DNA from: JAYKJB01 sp035284745 [NCBI: Candidatus Sericytochromatia bacterium]
GTDB taxonomy: Bacteria; Cyanobacteriota; Sericytochromatia; S15B-MN24
Reading direction: 5' to 3'
DNA length: 64,000 nt
NCBI GenBank assembly: GCA_035284745.1
Contig: JAYKIL010000008.1
Location: 124,001-188,000 of the forward strand
Position numbers and translations under genes: made by a program. This document shows, in pieces, positions 16,497-24,535 of this stretch. The notes beneath the pieces are model-generated. The model was given only the letters and a program-made list of their open reading frames with translations, ran no database searches and was not told the DNA's origin. The number at the start of each line of letters is the position of its first letter. Position 1 is the stretch's first letter.

Positions 16497-17789
16497 CTAT
16501 GCGGCAGATGGCGTCGTTTGGTCACGCCCTGAAGAGCGATGGGCGGCTTGACGGCTTTCCCACCAATTGACGAGTGCGGTCGCTAACAGATCAGGGTGGT
16601 GGCGCACCCCATCCACTTCATCCAGGAGTGAGCCTGAGGCAATCTCTATTCCCATGTTCCGAAGTGCCGGCCAGTCCACACGCACGGGATATTGTCCCTG
16701 GCTCTCGTAGGCTTCACGAAGTCGCCGAGGCAATTCTTCGTTGACCATAATGTATTGTATGAGTTCTGCCCCGCCATACTGCTGCAAAACCCGCAGGTGA
16801 TCACCCGCGGAGAATCCATCCGTTTCACCCGCCTGGGTCATGACATTGCACACATAAATTCGAGGGGCCCGGCTGTTACGCAGAGCGTCCCGCAGACCCG
16901 GGACAAGAAGATGTGGAACCAAGCTGGTATAAAGTGAACCAGGCCCAATGATGATGGCATCCGCCTCTTCAATGGCCTTCACAGCCGCAGGCACCGGGGC
17001 TGGGTTGGCGGGGGCAGCCCACAGGTCCGTCACACGTTTTTGCCAAGCCGTAATGTTTGACTCACCCTCCACGACTGCCCCGTCTTCAAACCGCGCGTAA
17101 AGCGTCATGGGTTCAGCCGTCGCAGGAATGACTGTGCCTCTGACCGCCAATACTTGGCAAGCCACCTCGATCGCGCGCAACGGGTCGCCCGAGACCCCCA
17201 TAACGGCCGCCAAGAATAAATTTCCAAACGAATGTCCTCCCACCCCGTGCTTTCCAGGAAATCGGAAGTTGAAAAGATCTGTCAGCAAACGTTCCTCACC
17301 CGCCAAAGCGGAAAGGCAATTCCTGATATCTCCGGGAGGCAGCACTCCCAATTCCTGCCTGAGTCGTCCGGAACTGCCGCCATCATCGGCCACGGTGACA
17401 ACTGCCGTGATGTTGTCAGAATATTTCTTGAGGCCTCTGAGCAGGGTTGATAGACCGGTTCCCCCCCCAATCGCAACTATTTTGGGGCCGCGTTTCCGGG
17501 CTCGATTCGCATAGACAGCGTCGACCAATTGCGCCCCCGGGCGCAGGACGTCGACGAGCAATGCAATGAGTCGCTGCAGGGCTTGGGTGAGGGCAAAGAT
17601 ACCCGCAAAAAGTAAGATGCACGGAACGACAAGGCTCCATTGGTTCAGCCGAGAGGGTGTGGACCATTCGTAGACGGCGAGAGCCACCGCAGAATTCGTC
17701 GCAATGACCCCTCCGACCAACAAAAACAGCCATCGTTTGATGCGCATTCCTGGAAGCGCCCAGGTACGGAGATCGCGCCACACACCCAT
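16497..17789 (-). CDS. yvcK: YvcK/CofD-like gluconeogenesis factor with two N-terminal membrane helices
   Basis: YvcK proteins bind UDP-sugars and are needed for normal cell shape and growth on gluconeogenic carbon sources. Residues ~100-420 carry the family core: VAIGGGTGLSTLLRGLK, VTVADDGGSSGRLR, PPGDIRNCLSAL, and ADAIIIGPGSLYTSL. Residues ~15-75 form two hydrophobic helices, so this version is membrane-tethered, as in several Cyanobacteria, Clostridia and Chloroflexi, and unlike the soluble Bacillus protein. It starts 10 bases after the rapZ stop. Confidence 0.95.
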   Translation of the reverse strand: MGVWRDLRTWALPGMRIKRWLFLLVGGVIATNSAVALAVYEWSTPSRLNQWSLVVPCILLFAGIFALTQALQRLIALLVDVLRPGAQLVDAVYANRARKRGPKIVAIGGGTGLSTLLRGLKKYSDNITAVVTVADDGGSSGRLRQELGVLPPGDIRNCLSALAGEERLLTDLFNFRFPGKHGVGGHSFGNLFLAAVMGVSGDPLRAIEVACQVLAVRGTVIPATAEPMTLYARFEDGAVVEGESNITAWQKRVTDLWAAPANPAPVPAAVKAIEEADAIIIGPGSLYTSLVPHLLVPGLRDALRNSRAPRIYVCNVMTQAGETDGFSAGDHLRVLQQYGGAELIQYIMVNEELPRRLREAYESQGQYPVRVDWPALRNMGIEIASGSLLDEVDGVRHHPDLLATALVNWWESRQAAHRSSGRDQTTPSAA

Positions 17790-17799
17790 CGGTGAACCG

Positions 17800-18723
17800 T
17801 CAGGTTCTTGGGGGAGCGGGTGGGCTCCCTTCTTTGGGTCTGACAGCGTAATAATCAGGCTGACGATTCACATCACGGTGATTCTCGACCACGCGATAAC
17901 CGCTGGTTCGCAGATGATTGACAAGGTGCTGCGCGATGGCAACACTTCGATGGCGTCCCCCTGTGCAGCCAATTCCTAAAGAGAGGTGGGTTTTGCCTTC
18001 CGACAAGTAGTGGGGCAGTAAAAAATCGAGCAGACCTGTGAATCGCGTCAAGAAAGACTGTGTCACCGGGTGGGACAGGACAAAATCCTGAACGGGAGCA
18101 TCTAAGCCGGTAAATGGTCTGAGGACCTCATCGTAATGAGGGTTCGGCAAAAACCGTACATCAAAGACAAGGTCAGCATCGAGGGGTGGACCATATTTGT
18201 AACCAAAACTCTGCATCGTGATTTGCATGCTCGAGGCACGTTGTTCCTCTTGGATAAAAAGAGAAAGCAATTTATCTTTCAGTTGCCGCGGCGACAACTC
18301 CGTGGTGTCGATGATGGCCTGTGCCTCCGCCCTGATCGCTGTGAGACGTTCGCGCTCCTTCCTGATGCTGCCCAACAGCGAGGTCTCATCTCCAAGCATT
18401 GGATGCCGCCGCCGCGTTTCACTGAAACGCTTCACGAGGGCTTCGTCGGCGGCCTCCAAAAAGATGACCCGAACTTGATGTCCGGCTTCAAAGGCGGTTC
18501 TCAGACTGGCCGCGACGTCGTCGAAAAATTCGCCTCCCCGCGTATCCATGACAACGGCCACCTGACCAAACCGTGGCAGCGTGAGGTCAACAAATTGAGG
18601 TAACAACGGCGGAATGAGGTTGTCGACGCAGAAATACCCCAAATCTTCGAAGCATCTTAATGCACGGGTTTTTCCCGCTCCACTCAGGCCCGTAATGATG
18701 AGAATCTGTTGGGTCGGTTCCAT
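17800..18723 (-). CDS. rapZ: RapZ/YvcJ nucleotide-binding protein
   Basis: P-loop nucleotide-binding protein (RNase adapter RapZ in enterobacteria; YvcJ in Bacillus). Walker A is ITGLSGAGKTRAL near the N-terminus, followed by the family hallmark EDLGYFCVDNLI. The C-terminal domain contains GIGCTGGRHRSVAIAQHL. ATG 18723 has GGAAAG eight bases upstream; the upstream GTG 18792 has no ribosome binding site and adds an unrelated tail. Length 307 aa. First gene of the rapZ-yvcK-whiA cluster. Confidence 0.95.
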   Translation of the reverse strand: MEPTQQILIITGLSGAGKTRALRCFEDLGYFCVDNLIPPLLPQFVDLTLPRFGQVAVVMDTRGGEFFDDVAASLRTAFEAGHQVRVIFLEAADEALVKRFSETRRRHPMLGDETSLLGSIRKERERLTAIRAEAQAIIDTTELSPRQLKDKLLSLFIQEEQRASSMQITMQSFGYKYGPPLDADLVFDVRFLPNPHYDEVLRPFTGLDAPVQDFVLSHPVTQSFLTRFTGLLDFLLPHYLSEGKTHLSLGIGCTGGRHRSVAIAQHLVNHLRTSGYRVVENHRDVNRQPDYYAVRPKEGSPPAPPRT

Positions 18724-18871
18724 CGCTTGGCTTTCCGAATAAGTGCTGGTTGAAGGTGAGGCCAACAGGGCCTCCCAGCGACCCGCGACCACTGGCGTTT
18801 ATGATATCTTGATGCCGCTGGCGCGACAAGATTTACCGAAAAAAGGGTTCTGACATTCTTGGGGGTAAAAA

Positions 18872-19693
18872 TTGAGTCTCTACGACGTTCTGGCGATTGA
18901 TCTTGATGGCACTCTCTTTGGAAGAGACCTCGCGATAAGTCGGCGAACACGAGCCGCGCTTGATGCTTGGCAGCAAGCCGGCCGGACGCTTGTGATTGCC
19001 ACAGGAAGAATGTATCGTTCGGCGCGCAGAGTGGCCGATGAACTGGATGTGACCGCCCCTATCATTTGCTACCAGGGTGCGCTGGTCCGGTCACCGGAGA
19101 CGGAGACAGATATCTGGCATCAGGCCCTTGAAGGTGATATTGCCCTGTCACTGGTTGCTCACCTCGAAGAACAAGGTTTTACAGCCTTGGCTTTTCGTGA
19201 CGACCAGGTGCACGCATTGCGCGACAATGACCATACCCGCGCTTACACGCGCCTGTCGAACACGGAGGCTCAACTCATTGGGGCTTGGGAGGAATTTTTC
19301 GCTCGAGGACCTGTCACCAAGTTGGTCGCAGTTTCCACTCCCGAACGGGTTGTGGAAACGGTCTCTCCGTTGCGTGAAACCCATCAAGGGGTCGCGCACG
19401 TGGTTCAATCACAGCCAGACTTTCTCGAGATCGTTCATCCTCTTGCGAACAAGGGCATCGCGCTGAGCAAGGTGTGTCAACTGCTGGGGTTTCCGTTGCA
19501 GCGCAGCGTCGCCGTCGGTGACGGGCAAAACGACATAGAGATGATCCAAGCCGCCGGCCTCGGTGTCGCCATGGCGCAAGGGCACCCTGACTTGCTCTCC
19601 GTGGCTGACAGGGTCACCCAGTCTCTGGCGAATGACGGCTTGGCTGATTTGGTTGAAAGTCTGCTGCGCCCTAGCGAGCAGGTAATGGCTTAA
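18872..19693 (+). CDS. HAD-superfamily (Cof-type, class IIB) sugar/flavin phosphatase
   Basis: Soluble phosphohydrolase of 273 aa. All four HAD motifs are present: DLDGTL near residue 10, ATGR at ~44, Lys in NKGIALSKV, and GDGQNDIEM near the end. The family acts on small phosphorylated metabolites such as sugar phosphates, FMN or pyridoxal phosphate; the exact substrate cannot be read. The TTG start follows GGGGG with good spacing. The 3' end overlaps the convergent secreted-protein gene by 23 bases. Confidence 0.92.
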   Translation: MSLYDVLAIDLDGTLFGRDLAISRRTRAALDAWQQAGRTLVIATGRMYRSARRVADELDVTAPIICYQGALVRSPETETDIWHQALEGDIALSLVAHLEEQGFTALAFRDDQVHALRDNDHTRAYTRLSNTEAQLIGAWEEFFARGPVTKLVAVSTPERVVETVSPLRETHQGVAHVVQSQPDFLEIVHPLANKGIALSKVCQLLGFPLQRSVAVGDGQNDIEMIQAAGLGVAMAQGHPDLLSVADRVTQSLANDGLADLVESLLRPSEQVMA

Positions 19694-20354
19694 CATTGTC
19701 GTCAAGCCCGTTCAGCATTTCTGACAGGTCGACCGTTTCGTAACCCGGTGGGATCGCAAAAGATGAAGGGCCCAGGTTGCTGGCGGGGGTGAATTTCTTA
19801 ACCGTCCACGCAAATGCAGGCTGGTCATTCTCGAGATAAATGAAACGAAACGGTAATTGATAGCGATTCGAGAGCCAGACCTTAAAGTGTCCCTGCTTGT
19901 TTTTCTGCTCCCGAATCGTGCACTTTTCCCCGGCAATCGCGGCCTGTCCCACCACCTTGCTTTGCCCCACAAAGGTTGTGGTGAAGTCTTTAATTTGAAA
20001 TTGGCTGATTTTCTGCAAAGAGCGATTTTCCGCAAATTCATTCAGTGAGGACATTTCGAGCTTCATGGCCTGTTTCTCTGCGGGATTCAAAAGTGTAATC
20101 ACTTTGCCCCCCTCTTGTGCCAGGACTACATTAAAAGGCGAGACGCCCTCGGCATTGATCGGCGCTGCCATTTCTAAGCGTATGCGCCCCCCCTGGTAAT
20201 GCAAGGTGTTAGGGACTGGCCGCTCCGCCTTGCCTTGATTCCAGGTTTCGGCCTCCCCCACCGCTGTAAAGGAAGAGGGAATAGCAAGGGCCGATGGCGC
20301 GGGGAATATCGTCAGTGCGCCCGCGACCCCGAGGGCAAAAATACGTGATTTCAT
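19671..20354 (-). CDS. Secreted protein with LolA/DUF4412-like features
   Basis: Exported 227-aa protein. ATG 20354, with AAAGGTG upstream, gives a standard signal peptide (cleavage after SALA). The mature part is beta-rich. Its phrases LHYQGGRIRLEM, VITLLNPAEKQAMKLEM and the late FTPASNLGPSSFAIPPGY match the style of DUF4412 and outer-membrane lipoprotein-carrier-like proteins. Exact role unknown. It follows the Bat genes on the same strand after 30 bases, so it may be the last gene of that operon. Confidence 0.75.
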   Translation of the reverse strand: MKSRIFALGVAGALTIFPAPSALAIPSSFTAVGEAETWNQGKAERPVPNTLHYQGGRIRLEMAAPINAEGVSPFNVVLAQEGGKVITLLNPAEKQAMKLEMSSLNEFAENRSLQKISQFQIKDFTTTFVGQSKVVGQAAIAGEKCTIREQKNKQGHFKVWLSNRYQLPFRFIYLENDQPAFAWTVKKFTPASNLGPSSFAIPPGYETVDLSEMLNGLDDNVKPLPAR

Positions 20355-20384
20355 GGTGTTCACCTTTCTCGTGGCGTGGCCTGT

Positions 20385-22175
20385 TTACCAATCTTTGTCT
20401 TCATCCATACCGCGCAGTGCTTGCTCGATCATGCGAGTTGGATTTGGGATATCGGGCTGTTGTATCGGTTTTTGAGGAGCCAGTTCGGCCTGACGCCTGC
20501 GTTCATCATTTTCCAATGCGTGAAGCGTTGCGTCTACCTCATCCATGGTTGGTAACTTCGAAGGGGGCGGGGGTCGGTATTGTGTTTGAACCCCTACCGG
20601 TCTTGTATTGGCGTTTGATGCAGGCACGCTGCGAGGGCGGGATGCCGAATTGCCCTCAGGGAATGCCGACAATTGCTTCAATCGCCTGCGCACCACTTCA
20701 AGGTTATGTTGGGCGTCTTCATCGTTCGGTTGCGCCGCCAACACGGCCGTGTAGTGTTTGAGTGCTGACTCATAGTGGCGCTTATCGCCGCTTCTCTCAG
20801 CCATTCGAACGCAGACATTTCCCAGGTTATAGCGGATGGCTGACGCTGTCTCAGGGCCTGCGTTTCTAAAGGCCCGGTCAAACATCTCCAGTGCTTCACC
20901 ATAGGCCCCCCGGGCATACAGCGCGCATCCAAGGTTATAGTTGAGCGCAGCCTGCTGTGGGTCACTGACCAGGGCAGCTCGCCAAATGGCCTCTGCTCTC
21001 TGTGAATCCGATTGCGCCATCGCTTCAATGGCATTTTGGTTCAACAGCCACCCGGGCTTCCACGTCCAACCCGACAGCCCCAGAGACAACAGACCCAGCA
21101 AGCTGATAACGCCTGCACGTGAGAGTGTTTGCTGCAAAATCTCCTGAAATACATATGTGGAGGCCTTGCGTCCGCTCAAGGAGAGTGCACCCTCGCATAA
21201 CAGACACGCGAATGCCAGCAGCAGAAGTGCTTGAAAGGGTTCGAATGGAACACGTGATGATGGCGACGATGTGGCTGATGGGGGAGGCGACGCCCTTCCG
21301 AGGTCCAGTGCTTGCGCCAGTTGCTCTGCAGCTCGCAGTCCATCGACGGTCACGCCTTCGCCGGAAGTCGCTTGCGCCAAGCCGAGCAGAACATCGTGAT
21401 TTGCGCGACTGATGACTTGCTCACCTTGGTGGGCGAGAAAGGTCGGATTTCCCCAAATGTCTGGCTCAGCCGGGACTGGGGAACCCTGTTCGTCTCCGCA
21501 AATGAGCACGTGAAGCGTAATCCCTTTTTTCTTGAGTTCCGAGACGGCCGCATAAGGATCACCCGAGTGCCCCTCGCCGTCGCTGACCAGCAGCATCTGG
21601 TGGTGACCCTTCTCTCTGAACAGTGGAATGGCCGCTCTCAGTCCTTCTTCCACGTTGCTCCCGACACCGGCCACTCCGCCTGGCCGGGCCCGAGAAAGCA
21701 GGGTTCCGATGGCCTGATGGTCAGTCGTTAAAGGGCAAAACACCTCAGCCTCGCCCGCAAATGCAACCAAGCCCAGACGCCAACCTTGAGTTCTCTTGAA
21801 TAACTGGTTCAGCACACGAGTGGCCGCTTCATATCGTGATACCCCTCCTCCATCCATCGCCCGCATACTCTTGCTTGAGTCTACGACGATAACCAGGCTG
21901 CCTGGGTTCCATTTCGAGGAACTCAGCGCGCGTGGGGGCCCCCATCGGGGTTCAGCCAGTGCCAAGATGATAAGCACCACGGCGACGATTAAAAGGTGTC
22001 CCTGGCGCTTTCGGATATTCGTGCGAACCCGGACCGGAATCTTTCCGTGTCCTTCAGGTGCAATGAACTCGCCGAGCGATTGGCTTTCGCGATTTTCAGC
22101 TCCCCACAACAGGGTGAGAAACAGCGGAATGAGGAGTATTGCGACCAGATAAACAGGCGATACGAAATGAAACAT
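20385..22175 (-). CDS. BatB-BatC fusion: von Willebrand A membrane protein with TPR repeats
   Basis: A 596-aa membrane protein. The N-terminus has two membrane helices (~5-25 and ~58-75), followed by a VWA domain with a MIDAS-type DSSKSM motif (~97-102), SNVEEGLRAA and VSDGEGHSGD. Further membrane helices (~310-330 and ~345-365) precede a TPR region (~385-480) and a Pro/Arg-rich tail. This equals Bat (Batl/aerotolerance) proteins BatB plus BatC joined in one chain. In Bacteroidetes and Leptospira, Bat proteins are linked to stress tolerance, but the mechanism is unsettled. It overlaps the BatA-like gene by one base (TGATG). Confidence 0.88.
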   Translation of the reverse strand: MFHFVSPVYLVAILLIPLFLTLLWGAENRESQSLGEFIAPEGHGKIPVRVRTNIRKRQGHLLIVAVVLIILALAEPRWGPPRALSSSKWNPGSLVIVVDSSKSMRAMDGGGVSRYEAATRVLNQLFKRTQGWRLGLVAFAGEAEVFCPLTTDHQAIGTLLSRARPGGVAGVGSNVEEGLRAAIPLFREKGHHQMLLVSDGEGHSGDPYAAVSELKKKGITLHVLICGDEQGSPVPAEPDIWGNPTFLAHQGEQVISRANHDVLLGLAQATSGEGVTVDGLRAAEQLAQALDLGRASPPPSATSSPSSRVPFEPFQALLLLAFACLLCEGALSLSGRKASTYVFQEILQQTLSRAGVISLLGLLSLGLSGWTWKPGWLLNQNAIEAMAQSDSQRAEAIWRAALVSDPQQAALNYNLGCALYARGAYGEALEMFDRAFRNAGPETASAIRYNLGNVCVRMAERSGDKRHYESALKHYTAVLAAQPNDEDAQHNLEVVRRRLKQLSAFPEGNSASRPRSVPASNANTRPVGVQTQYRPPPPSKLPTMDEVDATLHALENDERRRQAELAPQKPIQQPDIPNPTRMIEQALRGMDEDKDW

Positions 22176-23194
22176 CAGGTTCGACCTTCCAGAATACGGA
22201 AACGACCTGACATCAGCGAGGAAAGTAAGAGCAGCAGAGCCACCGCGAACCAGGCAGCATAGGCGTAGCGTTCCTCAAAAGAAACCTCTCGGGTGACTTT
22301 GATTTCACTGTGCTCCATCCGGTTAATCGCGTCATAGACGGCCCATAGCCCGCGCGTATCCGTCGCACGAAAATATTGTCCTCCCGTGATCCCTGCAATG
22401 CGGACCAGGCTTTCCTCATTAATCTGCGGCAGGATCAGACGACCGTCACTGTCCCGCAAATAAATCTTTTCACCAAAGGCGTTTTGCAAAGGGATAGGAG
22501 CTCCCCCCGGTCGCCCCACTGCGATGGTGTGGATACGTATATTTTTGACTTTCGCCATGCCGGCGGCTTTGATGGGGTCGAGATAACCTGCGTTGTTCTC
22601 GCCGTCGGTGAACAGAACCAACACCCTCCCTTTGCTGTTACGCTCATTCAAGCGATAAATGGCGTTTCCGATGGCGTCTCCAATGGCGGTGCCATCCTGC
22701 TGAACGGTGTGAAAATCGACGCGTGCGAGCGTCTCTCGTAACATGTCGTGGTCAGTCGTCAGAGGCGCGATCGTCAGCGCACGTCCGGCAAATGCAACCA
22801 GACCGACCCGATGCCCCGCTGACTTGCCGATAAAGTTACCTATCACTTGCTTTGCGGCGACCAATCGATTTTCTGGTTGAAAGTCCTCGGCGCGCATCGA
22901 CCCTGAAATGTCGAGTGCCAGCATAATGTCGACGCCGAAATGCTTTTGTTCGACCCACTGTACGCCGGCCTGTGGACGTGCAACGGCAACGACCAAGGCA
23001 ATGATCGCCGTCAGTCTCAGACTCCATATCAAGACAGGGATGAATGCGGCCCGGTGAAGGACCGAGGTCTGCAGGTGTCGGAAACTACTCAGGGGAATTC
23101 CTGGCATCGTTGCTTCAGATCTCCACGCCAGCCAGGCAGCGAGAGGAACAACGACCAAAAGGAGCAGCCAATACTCTTGAGAAAATCTGATCAC
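22175..23194 (-). CDS. BatA-like von Willebrand A membrane protein
   Basis: A 339-aa protein with an N-terminal membrane helix pair (residues ~8-25 and ~55-75), a VWA domain, and a final membrane helix (~315-332). The metal-binding MIDAS site is complete: DISGS (~93-97), a Thr in the LTTDHDMLRE segment, and FTDGENNAG. This matches BatA. It is flanked by the small upstream membrane protein (4-base overlap) and the BatB-BatC fusion (1-base overlap), so the three are translationally coupled. Confidence 0.9.
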   Translation of the reverse strand: MIRFSQEYWLLLLVVVPLAAWLAWRSEATMPGIPLSSFRHLQTSVLHRAAFIPVLIWSLRLTAIIALVVAVARPQAGVQWVEQKHFGVDIMLALDISGSMRAEDFQPENRLVAAKQVIGNFIGKSAGHRVGLVAFAGRALTIAPLTTDHDMLRETLARVDFHTVQQDGTAIGDAIGNAIYRLNERNSKGRVLVLFTDGENNAGYLDPIKAAGMAKVKNIRIHTIAVGRPGGAPIPLQNAFGEKIYLRDSDGRLILPQINEESLVRIAGITGGQYFRATDTRGLWAVYDAINRMEHSEIKVTREVSFEERYAYAAWFAVALLLLLSSLMSGRFRILEGRT

Positions 23195-23769
23195 GGGTGC
23201 CCCCCCGAATGAATGGGTTGGGTCATCAAATCGCTTAAGAGGGCGGCATCAACAGTTGTATCACCACACGCGGTCAGTAATTCACGGGTCGTTTCAATGC
23301 ATTGGAGCCAGTCATTTTCCGTGGGGCCCGGGCCCCCGAAACGAGCGCGGTCGCAACGAGATAACACCTCAGCGACTTGCGCTTGCCTCGTCCGCGGCCA
23401 CGCCTCAAAGAGAAGTTCCTCTAAGACTTCGCGTGTGGTCATTCGGATGGCGCCGATGCCAGCCTTTTCCCGGAGATACAAACGCAGCAGCACAGAAAGC
23501 ATATGGAAGGAATCACGCCGTGTCTCCGGCCCTTCGACCGTGGCCGCAGCGAGTGCCTCCAGCGCTTCTCTGGCCGACTGTCCTGGCGATGATTTTTGCA
23601 CGTTCGGCGCGGGGTCTTGGATGACCGCGCGCTCCCTACCGTGCAGAAAAAACCAGACCGTGGAAGCAATGAACACGACGAGGACCCCGCTCGCAATCCA
23701 CGCTGCGTGCGGAGGCGCCATCGGCAGGAAGTCCTTTAAACCTCTGATCTCATCCAAATGCAGTGGCAC
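23191..23769 (-). CDS. Small membrane protein at the head of the Bat operon (DUF4381-like)
   Basis: A 192-aa protein with one membrane helix (~22-42) and a soluble, mostly helical rest. Its position directly before batA and its layout (short N-terminus, one helix, then RREALEAL-type helices) match DUF4381-type proteins that accompany MoxR-Bat operons. A MoxR ATPase and a DUF58 protein, usually encoded nearby, are not present in this window. GTG start. Function unknown, presumably in the same complex. Confidence 0.72.
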   Translation of the reverse strand: MPLHLDEIRGLKDFLPMAPPHAAWIASGVLVVFIASTVWFFLHGRERAVIQDPAPNVQKSSPGQSAREALEALAAATVEGPETRRDSFHMLSVLLRLYLREKAGIGAIRMTTREVLEELLFEAWPRTRQAQVAEVLSRCDRARFGGPGPTENDWLQCIETTRELLTACGDTTVDAALLSDLMTQPIHSGGHP

Positions 23770-23868
23770 CTTTCGATACTCGGGACATGTTACACGCGGC
23801 TGAAAATTTTGCAGAGAACGAACGAGAACTCCGCTTTGCGCCCCTCATAACGAACCGCGAATTGACTA

Positions 23869-23880
23869 TGATCATGATCA
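23869..23880. promoter_or_regulatory. 12-bp perfect palindrome, candidate operator
   Basis: TGATCATGATCA reads the same on both strands. It lies in the 176-base divergent region between the Bat operon and the small coiled-coil gene, directly after TTGACT (23862-23867). Its role is inferred from position only; I see no well-spaced -10 for that TTGACT. Confidence 0.4.
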
Positions 23881-23945
23881 CAGATGTGGTATCTTCAGCC
23901 GATTAACATAATCTCTATGCTAGGCTTGCAACATGGAGGACGAGT

Positions 23946-24365
23946 ATGAACCACGATCAAATCGGCGATCGCGCGGTGCCGGGGACGGCAAGTTTCGATA
24001 CGCTGCGTGCGGCGCTCTCTGCAGACGCTGCGACTCCTGAAATTGTGGCCATTTTCCAGCAGATTAAAAATCTTCGGGAGAGCGATCGCAGTTTGCGTTC
24101 GATTCGCAGGAATCTGGATCTTGACAATGTTCCTACGTTGGATCCGGTCGAGGAGGCCATTGTTGACGACTTGGACGCGCCTTCCCCTACAGAATTGTCT
24201 ACTGTTCTCGATTCCTTCATCGATTTGAAGCGCGAAAACGAGTCCTTGCAGGCCCGGTTTAGTTCTTTGACTGAAACTGCGACGGCCCTCGAGGCGAAGG
24301 TTTTGCATCTCACTCAATTGCTCGAGCGTCAGGCGACAGTTGGCGAACCGCCTGCGGCGGGTTGA
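23946..24365 (+). CDS. Small coiled-coil hypothetical protein
   Basis: A 139-aa acidic soluble protein of unknown function. The ATG follows GGAGGA with six bases between. The first ~85 residues are mixed. The C-terminal ~45 residues form a heptad-like coiled coil (Leu spacing in ENESLQARFSSLTETATAL and ALEAKVLHLTQLLER). No signal peptide or membrane helix. It lies 56 bases upstream of the tRNA-Leu gene, which has its own promoter. Confidence 0.72.
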   Translation: MNHDQIGDRAVPGTASFDTLRAALSADAATPEIVAIFQQIKNLRESDRSLRSIRRNLDLDNVPTLDPVEEAIVDDLDAPSPTELSTVLDSFIDLKRENESLQARFSSLTETATALEAKVLHLTQLLERQATVGEPPAAG

Positions 24366-24383
24366 GCCATTATCGCGATTGTG

Positions 24384-24413
24384 TTGACCGTGCCGAGCGG
24401 AATGTGGCACAAT
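24384..24413 (+). promoter_or_regulatory. Sigma-70-type promoter of tRNA-Leu
   Basis: TTGACC (24384-24389) and CACAAT (24408-24413) are 18 bases apart, with a TGG extended -10 element just before CACAAT. The expected transcription start, about 7 bases on, falls immediately before the tRNA 5' end. Confidence 0.65.
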
Positions 24414-24421
24414 CATCAAAC

Positions 24422-24500
24422 GCTCAGGTGGCGGAATGGCAGACGCGCACGTTTGAGGGGCGTGTGGGAAACCGTATGGGTTCAAGTCCCATCCTGAGCA
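24422..24500 (+). tRNA. tRNA-Leu (anticodon GAG)
   Basis: The acceptor stem GCTCAGG (24422-24428) pairs with CCTGAGC (24493-24499), with discriminator A24500. The D arm is 24431-24446. The anticodon stem CACGT/GCGTG holds the loop TTGAGGG, giving anticodon GAG at 24455-24457. The variable arm is 11 bases (24465-24475). The T arm is ATGGG-TTCAAGT-CCCAT. The CCA end is not encoded. It reads CUC/CUU leucine codons. A terminator follows 6 bases later, making a single-gene unit. Confidence 0.95.
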
Positions 24501-24506
24501 CTTTAG

Positions 24507-24535
24507 CCTCCCGACCGTGTGCGGGAGGTTTTTTT
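24507..24535 (+). terminator. Rho-independent terminator of tRNA-Leu
   Basis: CCTCCCG (24507-24513) pairs with CGGGAGG (24522-24528) across an 8-base loop, followed by seven T residues. The T-run overlaps the stop codon of recD2 on the other strand. Confidence 0.92.
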
